A DNA stretch of 64,000 nt from Pelagibius sp. (GCA_028280305.1 JANQMC010000070.1:1-64000), one strand, 5' to 3'; shown: positions 32,868 through 41,988, numbered from the stretch's first letter. Numbers and translations are program-made. Notes: a model not told the origin generated them from the sequence alone.

Positions 32868-33965
32868 TCAAGGCCGGCAGAGGTAGTAGTAGTTCACCGG
32901 GTCGTGCTCCAGTTCGTTGACCTCGACCGAAGTGAATCCGGCTTCGGCAAAGTAGCGCTCCGCCGTCTCGCGCCCCCACATGGCACCGAGGCCCTCGCCT
33001 CCCTGGGCCAGCGACACGGTCATGCAGTGCATGCAGGAAACCGTGTAGAGCATCGGGCCCATGGGGTGATCGCGGTCATGATGGTGGTGGCTCGATCCCT
33101 TGATGTCCTGTGCCAGATAAACACCGTCCTTAGCGAGAGTGCGGTGGATGCCCTTCAGCAGGTTGAGAGGTTGCCCTTGATCGTGCACGGCATCGAAGGT
33201 GGTGACCAGATCGAAAGTCGCTTCCAACGTGGTCCGATCAAAGTCACTCAGATCCCGGGCGTCGAAAGTCAGATTCTTAAGACCCTTCCTTGCGACTTCG
33301 GCGCGCGCCCAGGCGATGTTGCCTTCGGAAAGATCGTAGCCCTGGAAACGGCTCTTGGGGAAACGCTCAGCCATCAGCATCAGGGCCCGGCCCCGGCCGC
33401 AGCCGGCGTCGAGAACGCGGATACCGCTCTCCAGGCGCTCCATCAGACCCGGCACCAACGGCAGGATGTGATCGAACAGGGCGGGCAGCACCGATTGGGC
33501 GCTGTCCTCGGCCATGACCTCGTGAAAGCGGTCGTAGCGCGCATAGGGCACCCCGCCACCCTCACGGAAACAGGCCAGGATGTCGTCTTCGACACTACCG
33601 AGCACGGCGATGTACTGGGCGAAGACCGCCAGGTTGGCCTCGGCCGAGCGGGTCAGCAGGGCGGCATGTTCCGCCGGCAGGCGATAGGTGCCCTGTTCCG
33701 CGTCCAGATCCACGACACCGCCGACGACCATGGCGCCCAGCCACTCCCGCACGTAGCGCTCCTGCAGGCCGGCACGCTCCGCCAGAGCCTCGGCCGTCAA
33801 GGGCGGTGCGCCCTCCAGGGCGTCGAAAAGCCCGCTGCGGTGGCCCAGAGAGGTCATCAACATCATTGAGGCCTCGTTGAGGGCCCCGACCATGCGGGCT
33901 TCGAAGGCTTCGCTGCGTTGGGTATCGAAGTCGGCTTTCTGAGGATTTTGGACGGCGGAGGACAT
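32868..33965 (-). CDS. Class I SAM-dependent methyltransferase with winged-helix N-domain
   Basis: This 365-residue protein has an N-terminal helical/winged-helix region (about residues 20-95; LFDALEGAPPLTAEALAERA) as in O-methyltransferase-like enzymes. The SAM-binding Rossmann domain follows, with motif I VLDAGCGRGRALMLMAERFP near 170 and FDLVTTFDAVHD near 237. Near residue 275 is a conspicuous His cluster, SSHHHHDRDH, which might bind metal. The substrate is unknown. ATG 33965 was preferred to a TTG five codons upstream. It is divergent from a GlxA-type regulator 106 bases away, which may control it. Confidence 0.83.
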   Translation of the reverse strand: MSSAVQNPQKADFDTQRSEAFEARMVGALNEASMMLMTSLGHRSGLFDALEGAPPLTAEALAERAGLQERYVREWLGAMVVGGVVDLDAEQGTYRLPAEHAALLTRSAEANLAVFAQYIAVLGSVEDDILACFREGGGVPYARYDRFHEVMAEDSAQSVLPALFDHILPLVPGLMERLESGIRVLDAGCGRGRALMLMAERFPKSRFQGYDLSEGNIAWARAEVARKGLKNLTFDARDLSDFDRTTLEATFDLVTTFDAVHDQGQPLNLLKGIHRTLAKDGVYLAQDIKGSSHHHHDRDHPMGPMLYTVSCMHCMTVSLAQGGEGLGAMWGRETAERYFAEAGFTSVEVNELEHDPVNYYYLCRP

Positions 33966-34071
33966 CCCGGCAGTCTCCAATTTCGTAGGTAGAAGACGCG
34001 GCGCAGGGGTTCTACGCTCCTTTCATCCGTCGCACCAAAGTCAAACAGGTCGAAAACGGGTTGAATCGGTC

Positions 34072-35115
34072 ATGCAGGCACCTTCCGCCAAGACTCCCAT
34101 AACCGCCGCCATCGTCGCCACGCCGGAGAGTTCCGCCTCCACGCTCTACGGGATGCATGACGTTTTCTGCTCGGCGGGGCGCGATTGGGATTTCATCACC
34201 ACCGGTGTTCCCGGTAAGTCAGCCATAAAATCCTATGTGGTCGGCGAGACGACGGAAACCTTCACCGCCGCCAACGGCGTGCCGATCACGCCGCAGGTCA
34301 GCATCGCGGACTGCCCGCCGCCGCAGATCATCTGCATCCCCGACCTTCACCTCCCGCCGGGAAGGTCCATCGCCGGCTGTTATGCGGCCACCGTCGAATG
34401 GCTGCGGTCCTGCTACGACCGGGGCGCGACCCTGACAGCCGCCTGTTCCGGCAGCCTGCTGCTGGGTGAGGCCGGATTGCTGGACGGCTGCGATGCCACC
34501 ACGCATTGGGGCTTCACCGAGACATTGGCCCGGGACTATCCGCAGGTGAAGGTCCATCCCGCCCGCGCCCTGGTGGCCTCGGGGCCGGGCCAACGCCTGA
34601 TCACAGCGGGTGGCGGCACCTCCTGGCAGGATCTCTCGCTTTATCTCGTGGCGCGTTTTCTCGGCCAGGAGGAGGCCATGCGGATCGCCCGGATCTATCT
34701 GCTTGACTGGCATCATAACGGCCAGCTTCCCTATGCCGCCCTCGCCCGCAGCCGCCAGGTCGAGGACAACCGCATCGCCGCCAGCCAGGAATGGATCGCC
34801 GACCACTACGCCGAGGCTGGTCCCGTCGGCGCCATGGCCGCCTTCAGCGGCCTGCCGGAACGCTCCTTCAAACGGCGCTTCACCAAGGCAACGGGCATGG
34901 CGCCCCTGGACTATGTACACACGCTGCGCCTGGAAGAAGCCAAGCAGATGCTGGAATCCGACGACCTGCCCATCGAGGCGATCGCCAACGAAATCGGCTA
35001 CGAAGACGCCAGCTTTTTCCGGCGCCTGTTCCGCCGCAAGGTGGGGATGAGTCCCGGCAACTACCGGCGCCGCTTCTCCGCCTTTCGTAAAGCCCTGCAG
35101 GCTGCGGCGGAGTAA
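34072..35115 (+). CDS. GlxA family transcriptional regulator (DJ-1/PfpI + AraC HTH)
   Basis: This 347-residue regulator has an N-terminal DJ-1/PfpI-like domain (residues 8-190; AACSGSLLLGEAGLLDG contains the nucleophile-elbow cysteine). A C-terminal AraC helix-turn-helix pair follows from about 240 (PERSFKRRFTKATGMAPLDY and IANEIGYEDASFFRRLFRRK). Members usually sense small metabolites and activate adjacent genes. It is divergent from the methyltransferase, its most likely target. The stop is four bases from the convergent esterase gene. The ligand cannot be inferred. Confidence 0.9.
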   Translation: MQAPSAKTPITAAIVATPESSASTLYGMHDVFCSAGRDWDFITTGVPGKSAIKSYVVGETTETFTAANGVPITPQVSIADCPPPQIICIPDLHLPPGRSIAGCYAATVEWLRSCYDRGATLTAACSGSLLLGEAGLLDGCDATTHWGFTETLARDYPQVKVHPARALVASGPGQRLITAGGGTSWQDLSLYLVARFLGQEEAMRIARIYLLDWHHNGQLPYAALARSRQVEDNRIAASQEWIADHYAEAGPVGAMAAFSGLPERSFKRRFTKATGMAPLDYVHTLRLEEAKQMLESDDLPIEAIANEIGYEDASFFRRLFRRKVGMSPGNYRRRFSAFRKALQAAAE

Positions 35116-35119
35116 ACGC

Positions 35120-35980
35120 TCAGCAGCCGCGATGCCGTCCTGCGGATTCTCGTTGAACAAAGGCGACAATGTCATCGAGGACAGGGGCTGAACCGCGCAG
35201 CGGACGCGACAACGCCCCGACCAGCCGCAGGTGTCCGAGGCCGGGATAAAAGCGCGCCTGCGCCCTGCCGCCCGCCGCCTCTTGACGCTCGGCCAAAACG
35301 CGGCTGTTGCGCGGCGACACGATGCCGTCTTCATCGCCGCTCAACAACAGCAAAGGCGGTGCGGAGTCATTCACGTGGTTGATAGGCTGGGTATCTTCCC
35401 TGGTTTCCTCCGGGCCGAAGATGTCCTTCAGGCTAGCGCTTTGGAGCGGCAGGAAATCGTAAGGTCCGGCCAGACCGACAGCCCCGGCCAAGGTATCGCA
35501 GGCCCGCAATTGCTCGGCACCCAGCCAGCGGCCGTCCAGTGCCAGCATGATCGCGTTGTAAGCACCAGCGGAGTGACCGACCAGAAAGACCGGACCCTGA
35601 TGATGACGGTGTGCCCAGGAGACTGCAGCGGCTGAATCTTCGAGGAAGGCCGGATAGCGCACATCGGGATAGAGCCGGTAATCGGGCACTGCCACGGCGA
35701 CACCCCGGGAAGCGAAGGCCTCACCCACGAAAAGGTAGTCGCCGCGCTCTCCGTTCTCCCAAGACCCGCCGTAGAAGAAAACCACCAGCGCCGCGGGATC
35801 GCCCGTATCAGGCGTGTAAAGATCGAGACGATGGCGCTCGTCATCGCCGTAGGCGATCGCGGTCTCGACGCGGTAGCCCTCTTTCGGGGTCAATCCGTTC
35901 AGGATGTCGGCTCCGGAGCAGGCACCAAGCAGCGCCAGCGGGGTGAGCGACAGAAGCCGCCGCAAGAAATTCCTTCGCAT
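35120..35980 (-). CDS. Lipoprotein alpha/beta hydrolase (carboxylesterase-like)
   Basis: This 286-residue protein has a lipoprotein signal: MRRNFLRRLL, a hydrophobic core, then lipobox LLGAC with Cys near residue 21. The esterase domain shows the oxyanion segment FFYGGSWENGERG near 68, in which the usual first His of HGG is Tyr. The nucleophile elbow is GHSAGAY near 134, followed by DEDG near 216 and GLGHL near 248 for the acid and base. It resembles the BD-FAE/kynurenine formamidase-like group. Anchoring to the inner or outer membrane, facing the periplasm, is likely. Substrate unknown. Confidence 0.83.
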   Translation of the reverse strand: MRRNFLRRLLSLTPLALLGACSGADILNGLTPKEGYRVETAIAYGDDERHRLDLYTPDTGDPAALVVFFYGGSWENGERGDYLFVGEAFASRGVAVAVPDYRLYPDVRYPAFLEDSAAAVSWAHRHHQGPVFLVGHSAGAYNAIMLALDGRWLGAEQLRACDTLAGAVGLAGPYDFLPLQSASLKDIFGPEETREDTQPINHVNDSAPPLLLLSGDEDGIVSPRNSRVLAERQEAAGGRAQARFYPGLGHLRLVGALSRPLRGSAPVLDDIVAFVQRESAGRHRGC

Positions 35981-36097
35981 AGGAGGTTCTACGCAAACCG
36001 GCGGGATCTAGATGCCCGGCCAGCACCCGCCGCAGACAATGGGCGGCGGGCCGTCATTTCAGGCCGCTTCAGCATCCGTCGTTTTCGTTGATCTTAC

Positions 36098-36943
36098 TTA
36101 GCCCGAATCTCGCTTAGCCCGGATCTCGCTGGGCGCGACCGCCTCGACCATAAAGGCCGATTCATCCTCAGCACCTGCAAAAGCGAGACCGGCTGCCTTG
36201 ATGGCATCATCCGCCACCTTCTGAAGCGGCGTGTAGCGCGGATGGTGATGGTCGAGATAGGGATCGTTGCGGGCGGCGTTGTAACAACAGATCATAGTCC
36301 AGCGCCTGAACTCGGAGCGGTTCTGGTCGGAGCGGTGCAGGGTGTTGCAGTGGAACAGCAGCACATCACCCGGGTCCATCTCCGCATAGACTGTTTCCAA
36401 ATGCTTCTGCGCCTCCTCGACCCGCTGCAGATCGGCGCCCATCTGCTCACCGTCCAGAAGTCTATGTTCGACCCGGCCCAAAAGATGGGAACCCTTCAAG
36501 ACCTGCAGACAACCGTTCTCCCGCGTCGAGCAGTCCAGAGCGATCATCGCCGAGGCCATGAGCGGAAACAAACAGCCGTTGTGATACCAGTAGCCGTAGT
36601 CCTGATGCCATTCCCAGGCGCCGCCCTCAAAAGGCTCCTTGGCCGTCAGTTTGGAATGGTAATGATAGACCTCGCCGCCCAGCAGATCCTCCATGGTGTC
36701 GACCATGCGCAGGCAGCGCGCCGCCATGCCGTAGACGCTGTCGCCCGGATGGTTCCACAAGGCCATCTTGGTGTTGCCGCCGTCATTGTCGCCGCGATTG
36801 TAGAAGTGACCGCGGATCGCCGGGTCCTGCTCCATCGCCCGCTTCAGCAGCGCCGCTTCTTCGGCATCAAAGAAGCCGCGGACGATGACATAGCCATCGG
36901 CATCGTAAGCGGCCCTTTGGTCGGGGCTCAATACGCTGGGCAT
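36098..36943 (-). CDS. Phytanoyl-CoA dioxygenase (PhyH) family protein
   Basis: This 281-residue Fe(II)/2-oxoglutarate-dependent oxygenase has the facial triad H113-x-D115 (EWHQDYGYW) and distal His203 (TLHRSDQN) with nearby Arg for 2-oxoglutarate. The start YDADGYVIVRGFF is typical of the family. Substrates range from fatty acyl-CoA to ectoine and secondary metabolites, so this cannot be fixed. A 16-base tandem duplication covers the end of the gene: the last six codons and the stop lie in the second repeat unit, so the C-terminus was reshaped by it. It stands alone on its strand. Another PhyH gene is at 39066. Confidence 0.88.
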   Translation of the reverse strand: MPSVLSPDQRAAYDADGYVIVRGFFDAEEAALLKRAMEQDPAIRGHFYNRGDNDGGNTKMALWNHPGDSVYGMAARCLRMVDTMEDLLGGEVYHYHSKLTAKEPFEGGAWEWHQDYGYWYHNGCLFPLMASAMIALDCSTRENGCLQVLKGSHLLGRVEHRLLDGEQMGADLQRVEEAQKHLETVYAEMDPGDVLLFHCNTLHRSDQNRSEFRRWTMICCYNAARNDPYLDHHHPRYTPLQKVADDAIKAAGLAFAGAEDESAFMVEAVAPSEIRAKRDSG

Positions 36944-37104
36944 GTCGCATTCCCTCGCAGGTCAGAGCTGGGTAAAGCCCTGTTCTTATTCTGTAAACGC
37001 TGTGGCAAAGAGCCTAACACAGTTTCATATCGGCGGCGACTGCTGTAGGACACTCAGACGCGCCATCGCATGACGCAACCGGCGCTGCCAAACAAGGACG
37101 GGCG

Positions 37105-37575
37105 ATGAAGTATCTGCTCAGAGGCTTGCTACTGATCATCCTGGGCGTGGTGGCGGTCGGTCTTTTCGTACGCTTTGCGCCGGTGACGCCCGAAGACTGG
37201 CATGTCGACCCGATGACCGTTGAAAGGCCCGACGCGGAGAACTTTTATCTGTTGCGGCCGGAGGGCGGCGATGGGCCCGCCCCGGTCTTCGATACGACGC
37301 CGGAGACTTTGGCCTCTGCATTCCAAGCCTTGGCCGACGCCATGCCGCGCAGCAGCTTAATCCAGGGTTCTGCCGCAGCGGGCCATATGACCGTGATGGT
37401 CAGATCTCAACTGATGGGCTTTCCGGATTTCGTCACCGTCAAGGTGATGGCGGTTGAAGGCGGCAGTACCCTGGCGGTTTTCTCGCGTTCGAAATACGGC
37501 TATTCGGATCTGGGGGTCAACAAGGCGCGGGTCGAGGACTGGCTCGCCGAACTTGAAGCGCGGCTGCAACCCTAA
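37105..37575 (+). CDS. DUF1499 family membrane-anchored protein
   Basis: This 156-residue protein has an N-terminal hydrophobic helix (LLLIILGVVAVGLFVRFAP, about residues 8-26) and then a soluble DUF1499 domain. The domain includes DTTPETLASAFQALADAMPR, VRSQLMGFPDFVTVKVMAVE and a final SRSKYGYSDLGVNKARVEDW. This last block, a Ser-Arg-x-G-x-D-G/L-x-N pattern, is the family signature. Function is unknown; the family is common in Proteobacteria and plastids. It is a single gene, convergent with a DUF2164 gene seven bases away. Confidence 0.85.
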   Translation: MKYLLRGLLLIILGVVAVGLFVRFAPVTPEDWHVDPMTVERPDAENFYLLRPEGGDGPAPVFDTTPETLASAFQALADAMPRSSLIQGSAAAGHMTVMVRSQLMGFPDFVTVKVMAVEGGSTLAVFSRSKYGYSDLGVNKARVEDWLAELEARLQP

Positions 37576-37581
37576 AGCCCT

Positions 37582-37812
37582 TCAATCATCGGCATAGACT
37601 TCGCCCTCCAGGTCGTCGAGCCTGACCTGCAGATGCGCCCGCACATCCTGTACTGCCTGGTTGTAGACGGCGGGACCAAGTGTTTTCAGAAACAGGCCCA
37701 GGACGGCATCGGCGCGAAAGTCCGACAGGTCCACTTCGAATTCGGTTTGGAACAGCGCCTTGAGCTGTTCTTTGAACTCAGTTTGCCGCTCGTCGCTCAG
37801 TTCGATCTGCAT
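37582..37812 (-). CDS. DUF2164 family small protein
   Basis: This 76-residue acidic protein reads IELSDERQTEFKEQLKALFQ, FEVDLSDFRADAVLGLFLK and LGPAVYNQAVQDVRAHLQ. The order, with DLSDF and the YNQAV helix, is the DUF2164 signature. It is all helical with no metal or catalytic motif. Function is unknown. It lies upstream of nothing obvious on its strand: the Dabb-domain gene ends 52 bases before its start, and co-transcription is possible. Confidence 0.85.
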   Translation of the reverse strand: MQIELSDERQTEFKEQLKALFQTEFEVDLSDFRADAVLGLFLKTLGPAVYNQAVQDVRAHLQVRLDDLEGEVYADD

Positions 37813-37864
37813 GTCAGTCTTCCTCCATCACCGGATAGAGATGGGCCCGCCGGTCGATCTTTGT

Positions 37865-38158
37865 TCAATCGACCTGTGTTTCAAAATCAGCGGCAAAGCG
37901 CAGATCGCGCAGCGGCCGCACAAGACGCACGGCCTCATCATACAACGGATGCGCCTTATAGGATTCCAAGGCGCCAGCATCGGCGAATTCGCCATACACA
38001 ACCACATCGATCTCGTTCGACCAAGCATCCTGCCGACCGTTCAGCGCCACCTCCAATCGGGCAGCCGCCGGAATCTCCTTCAGTCGCTCCAAGCCGGTCC
38101 GAATGGCTTCAACATCCTCCGAACGCCTGGCCCGGAACAGAACGATGTGGCGTATCAT
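37865..38158 (-). CDS. Dabb (stress-responsive alpha/beta-barrel) domain protein
   Basis: This 97-residue protein begins MIRHIVLFRARRS and continues with LEVALNGRQDAWSNEIDVVV and AYKAHPLY-like spacing (LESYKAHPLYDEAVR). This is the ferredoxin-like dimeric alpha/beta-barrel of the Dabb family. Such small proteins may act as cyclases, heme-handling proteins or stress proteins, and activity cannot be read here. The ATG at 38158 puts the first beta strand at the N-terminus as in the family. The DUF2164 gene follows on the same strand; the divergent GST gene starts about 100 bases away. Confidence 0.8.
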   Translation of the reverse strand: MIRHIVLFRARRSEDVEAIRTGLERLKEIPAAARLEVALNGRQDAWSNEIDVVVYGEFADAGALESYKAHPLYDEAVRLVRPLRDLRFAADFETQVD

Positions 38159-38260
38159 AATCGCTTTCTCACAATGCCGTTTTGCCTTATCGCGGCAATC
38201 CTGGTGATCCACCGCCTGCAGCCGTCGTATCTAGCAATGACAGACCGGGCAATGTGACAA

Positions 38261-39034
38261 ATGGCAACACTCTTCACTTTCGGCCCCTCCCACTACTGCG
38301 AGAAAGCGCGCTGGGCGCTGGACCTTGCCGCTGTGCGATACCGGGAGGTCCGCTGGGCCCCCGGGCCCCATCTGCTGTCGGCGCGGCGCCTTGCTCCGCG
38401 GAGCCTGGTTCCCATCCTGTGTCATTCAAAGACAATCATCCAAGGCAGCGGCCGGATCACGGATTGGGCCGAGGCGAGCGGTGGGATGAACTGGCGGTCG
38501 GGCGCGTCCTCGGCAGAGAAAGCGGAGATTGCAGAGCTTGAGGCATGGGCCGACGATGCCCTCGGCGTTGCCGTCCGCCGGCTCATCTACGCAGCATCGC
38601 TCGGCACGGAAAGCCGCGCGGTCGCGGCTGCGCTGTTTCGCGGCGCCATCTGGTGGCAACGGCCCCTGGCGCCGCTGATGTGGCCGATTTCGCGCCGGGC
38701 AATTATGAGAGGATTAAGGGCAACAGCCGAAGACATCCCGGACGCCCGGGCGGCGTTGGAGAGAGAACTGGACCATCTCGACCGGCTGGTCAGCGGCCAG
38801 AACCGCTTTCTCGTCGGCGATCACCTTGGCCGCGCGGACATCGCCGTCGCCAGCCTGTTGTCACCGATCATCTTTCCGGCGGAGCATCCGGTCTATGGCA
38901 CCCTGCGGCCCTGGCAGGCGCAACGAAGGATCATGGAGGCCTATCGCGACCGGCCCTGCGTGCACTGGACCGCCGCGCTTTACAGGGATTTCCGCCGCCC
39001 TCCCCGGGATGACGCTGCCGCGTTTCCGGGTTAG
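38261..39034 (+). CDS. Glutathione S-transferase family protein
   Basis: This 257-residue protein has an N-terminal thioredoxin-like domain (LFTFGPSHYCEKARWALDLA; the SHYCEKARW block is the GSH-site helix of many bacterial GSTs). The strand LVPILCHSKTIIQGS with the cis-Pro and Ser follows. A helical C-terminal domain starts from about residue 90 and includes FLVGDHLGRADIAVASLLSP, the N-capping box of the family. It probably conjugates or handles a glutathione thioether. It lies 31 bases before a PhyH dioxygenase gene on the same strand, so the two are likely co-transcribed. Substrate unknown. Confidence 0.85.
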   Translation: MATLFTFGPSHYCEKARWALDLAAVRYREVRWAPGPHLLSARRLAPRSLVPILCHSKTIIQGSGRITDWAEASGGMNWRSGASSAEKAEIAELEAWADDALGVAVRRLIYAASLGTESRAVAAALFRGAIWWQRPLAPLMWPISRRAIMRGLRATAEDIPDARAALERELDHLDRLVSGQNRFLVGDHLGRADIAVASLLSPIIFPAEHPVYGTLRPWQAQRRIMEAYRDRPCVHWTAALYRDFRRPPRDDAAAFPG

Positions 39035-39065
39035 ACTGTGCGCCCGACCAGCCGAGGGAGGCGTC

Positions 39066-39971
39066 ATGATCCGCGAAACACAGGGCGAAGTACTGACCGA
39101 GGCCCAGCGCAAGCAATACAGTGAGCAAGGCTATCTGGTTCTGGCGAAGCGGATTCCGGAAACTATCCTGCAAAGGATCCGTGACGAGATTGACGGTTTC
39201 GTTCAAGAAGCGCGCGGTCTGGCGGAATCCAACGAGCGCCTCGACCTCGAAGACAGCCACAGCCCCGATGCGCCGCGGGTGAGGCGGGTGAAGGCGCCCT
39301 ATCAGCTCTCCCCGACGTTTCGTGACCTCGCGCGGTCTGACCATATTCTGGCGCCGTTGCGCGACCTGCTAGGGCCGAGCCTGCGCCTGCATGGTTCCAA
39401 GCTGAACATGAAGGCCGCCGGCTACGGCGCCGCTGTGGAGTGGCATCAGGACTGGGCCTTCTATCCCCACACAAACGACGACATCCTGGCGGTCGGTGTC
39501 ATGATCGACGACATGGCGCCCGAAAACGGGCCGCTTATGGTATTCCCCGGCTCTCACCGCGGCCCGGTTCAGGACCACCATGCGGAGGGAGTCTTTGCCG
39601 GGGCGATGGATCTGGCAGCCTGCAACCTGGACCCGAAGGACGCGGTCATGCTGACAGGCCCGGCGGGCTCGATCTCCCTGCATCACGTGCGCCTGGTGCA
39701 TGGTTCCGCCGTGAACACTTCAGACCGCGACCGGCGCTTGCTGCTTTACGAGGTTGCGGCCGCTGATGCCTTCCCGATCGCCGGCTCGATGACAGCCTAT
39801 GAAGGCCTGGACGACTTCGACAAACGCCTGCTCTGCGGCAAGGCTACGCTTTCACCTCGGATGACACCGGCCCCGGTGCGCCTGCCACAACCACAGCCGC
39901 CGAAAAAGGGGTCGATCTACGAGATCCAAAAGGCAATGAAGGCGCGCAGTTTCGCGGCAGCCGGAAACTAA
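39066..39971 (+). CDS. Phytanoyl-CoA dioxygenase (PhyH) family protein
   Basis: This 301-residue Fe(II)/2-oxoglutarate oxygenase has H127-x-D129 in VEWHQDWAFYPHTN and a distal His212 in LVHGSAVN, followed by the RDRRLL arginines. The start YSEQGYLVLAKRI is typical. It differs clearly from the PhyH protein at 36098 and is not a recent copy. GGAGGCGTC precedes the ATG. It follows a GST gene by 31 bases and overlaps the convergent CaiB gene by four bases. The substrate cannot be told; the neighbouring CoA transferase is on the other strand. Confidence 0.88.
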   Translation: MIRETQGEVLTEAQRKQYSEQGYLVLAKRIPETILQRIRDEIDGFVQEARGLAESNERLDLEDSHSPDAPRVRRVKAPYQLSPTFRDLARSDHILAPLRDLLGPSLRLHGSKLNMKAAGYGAAVEWHQDWAFYPHTNDDILAVGVMIDDMAPENGPLMVFPGSHRGPVQDHHAEGVFAGAMDLAACNLDPKDAVMLTGPAGSISLHHVRLVHGSAVNTSDRDRRLLLYEVAAADAFPIAGSMTAYEGLDDFDKRLLCGKATLSPRMTPAPVRLPQPQPPKKGSIYEIQKAMKARSFAAAGN

Positions 39972-41200
39972 CCGGCAGGGCTCTCCGCGAACGCGCCGGC
40001 GCAGACGGCCCCAGACTCGATCATCCGCGCGATCTCGGTTTCGCTGTAGCCAACCTCGGCCAGCACCTCCCGGCTGTGCTGCCCCAGCAAAGGGGCGGCG
40101 CGCCTGACGCCGCCGGGCGTGGCCGAGAACTTGACCGGCGGGCCCAGGGCCTTGGTCCGGCCTGCCGCCGGGTGATCGGTTTCAACGACCATACCCCGTG
40201 CCAGGGTTTGGGGGTCGCGGTGCATCTCATTGATGCTGAGCACCGGCCCGGCCGGCAGGCCGCCGGTCTCCAGGGTTTCCAGCCAGTCCGCCGTCGGCCG
40301 TTCGCGAAAGATCGTATTCAGAATCTCCTCCAGGTCGAGGCGGTGCGCCATACGGCCGGCGTTGTCCCGGAAGCGTTCATCCTCCAGCAGTTCCGGCGCG
40401 CCGATCAGCTTTGTCAGGCGCTCCCAGTTGGCCTGGTTGGCGGCCCCGATGTTGATCCAGCCATCGGCGGTCTGAAAGGCCTGATAGGGGGCGTTCAAGG
40501 GATGGGCCGAGCCCAGGGGCTGCGGTGTTTCGCCGGTGGCCAGGGCGATGGCCGACTGCCAGAAAGTCTGGGTGATGCCCGCTTCGAAGAGCGAAGTGTC
40601 GACCATCTGCCCTTCCCCGGTCTTCAGCTTGTGAGCATAGGCCGCGGCAATGCCCATGGCCCCCAGGATGCCGGCGGTGATATCGCTGACCGGCGGGCCG
40701 ACCTTCACCGGCGGCCGCCCGGGGCCCTCGCCGGTTACTGACATCAGCCCGGACATGCCCTGGGCGATGAGATCGAAGCCGCCCCGCTCCGCATAGGGGC
40801 CGCTGCGCCCGAAGCCCGAGAGCGCGCAGTAGATGAGGCCGGGATTCTCGCGGCGCAATTCGTCGTAACCCAGGCCGAGCCGCTCCATCGTGCCCTTGCG
40901 ATAGTTCTCGATCACCACGTCGGCATCGCACAGCAGGCGCTGCAAGGCTTGCTTGCCTTCCGGCTGCTTCAGGTCGAGAACGATTCCGCGCTTGTTGCGA
41001 TTCAACATCATGAAGGCGGCGCTCTCATCACCGATGGTGGGCGGCACCATACGGCGCGTGTCGTCCCCCGCCGTCTTTTCCACCTTGATCACGTCGGCGC
41101 CCATATCGGCCAGCATCATCCCCGCCAAGGGTCCCGCCATGATGTGCGCCAGTTCAATGACGCGGCAGCCGCTCAGCGGGCCGGGTGCAGTCTCCGTCAT
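39968..41200 (-). CDS. CaiB/BaiF family CoA transferase
   Basis: This 410-residue class III CoA transferase moves CoA between carboxylic acids through an aspartyl anhydride. It has the family opening CRVIELAHIMAGPLAGMMLA, the RNKRGIVLDLKQPEG block and the catalytic Asp173 in GPPVSDITAGILGAMG. DTSLFEAGITQTF follows near 203. It is the last gene of the leftward operon with aminotransferase, dctPQM and crotonase; the gap to the crotonase is one base. It probably activates the imported acid (or a product) to its CoA ester for the crotonase. The donor and acceptor are unknown. Confidence 0.92.
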   Translation of the reverse strand: MTETAPGPLSGCRVIELAHIMAGPLAGMMLADMGADVIKVEKTAGDDTRRMVPPTIGDESAAFMMLNRNKRGIVLDLKQPEGKQALQRLLCDADVVIENYRKGTMERLGLGYDELRRENPGLIYCALSGFGRSGPYAERGGFDLIAQGMSGLMSVTGEGPGRPPVKVGPPVSDITAGILGAMGIAAAYAHKLKTGEGQMVDTSLFEAGITQTFWQSAIALATGETPQPLGSAHPLNAPYQAFQTADGWINIGAANQANWERLTKLIGAPELLEDERFRDNAGRMAHRLDLEEILNTIFRERPTADWLETLETGGLPAGPVLSINEMHRDPQTLARGMVVETDHPAAGRTKALGPPVKFSATPGGVRRAAPLLGQHSREVLAEVGYSETEIARMIESGAVCAGAFAESPAG

Positions 41201-41201
41201 G

Positions 41202-41978
41202 TCAGCGGCCCTGCCAGTTCGGTTTGCGCTTGGCGAGGAAGGCCTCCAGCCCCTCGCGGAAGTCCTCGCTGGTATAGCAGGAAACGATCAGGTCGCTATC
41301 TTCGATGCCGGGCTGGACCAGACGGCGCAGGCCCTCCTTGGTGGCGCGCAGGGTGAGCGGCGCCTGTTCGGTCAACTGCGCCGCCAGGGCGTGGGCGCGG
41401 GCCATAAGGCTGTCATGATCGGCCAGAACCTCCGAAATCAGGCCGGCGGCCAGCGCCTCCTCCGCGCCGACGAGCCGGCTGGTAAAAAGGATCTCCCGGG
41501 TGCGCCCGGCCCCCAGCAAGGCCGCAAGGCGGGCCAGATTGGCGACGGAAAGACAATTGCCCAGGGTACGGGCGATAGGGAAGCCGAACTTCAGGTCAGG
41601 ACTTGCAATGCGCAGATCGCAGGCGGCGGCAATCGCCGCCCCGCCGCCGGTGCAGGCGCCAGAGATGGCGGCGACGGTCGGCAGCGGACAGGTCTCCACC
41701 GCGCCCAGCACCGCATCTATCTTGGCTTCGTAGTCCAGGGCATGCTGCTCGGTGGTGAAGCCCCGGAACTGGGCGATATCGGTCCCCGCGGCGAAGGCCT
41801 TGTCGCCGGCGCCGGTGACGATTAGCGCCTTCACACCCAGACTTTCCGTATCACGGCAGAGTTCCGCCAGGCGCTCATACATGGCGAAGGTCAGGGCATT
41901 GCGGGCCTGGGGCCGGTTCAGGGTGATCACCCCGATGGCCCCTTCACGCTCGAACAACAACTCGTCAGTGGCGGTCAT
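41202..41978 (-). CDS. Crotonase (enoyl-CoA hydratase/isomerase) family protein
   Basis: This 258-residue crotonase has the first oxyanion segment KAFAAGTDIAQF near residue 60 and the second GACTGGGAAIAAACDLRIA near 108. Where hydratases have PE (rat Glu144) it reads FGFPIART, so that acid is isoleucine. The second acid region TREILFTS keeps Glu, equivalent to rat Glu164. A one-acid crotonase may do a reaction other than simple hydration. It sits between dctM and the CoA transferase with 1-10 base gaps and must act on the same pathway. Confidence 0.87.
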   Translation of the reverse strand: MTATDELLFEREGAIGVITLNRPQARNALTFAMYERLAELCRDTESLGVKALIVTGAGDKAFAAGTDIAQFRGFTTEQHALDYEAKIDAVLGAVETCPLPTVAAISGACTGGGAAIAAACDLRIASPDLKFGFPIARTLGNCLSVANLARLAALLGAGRTREILFTSRLVGAEEALAAGLISEVLADHDSLMARAHALAAQLTEQAPLTLRATKEGLRRLVQPGIEDSDLIVSCYTSEDFREGLEAFLAKRKPNWQGR

Positions 41979-41988
41979 CGGGCAATCC

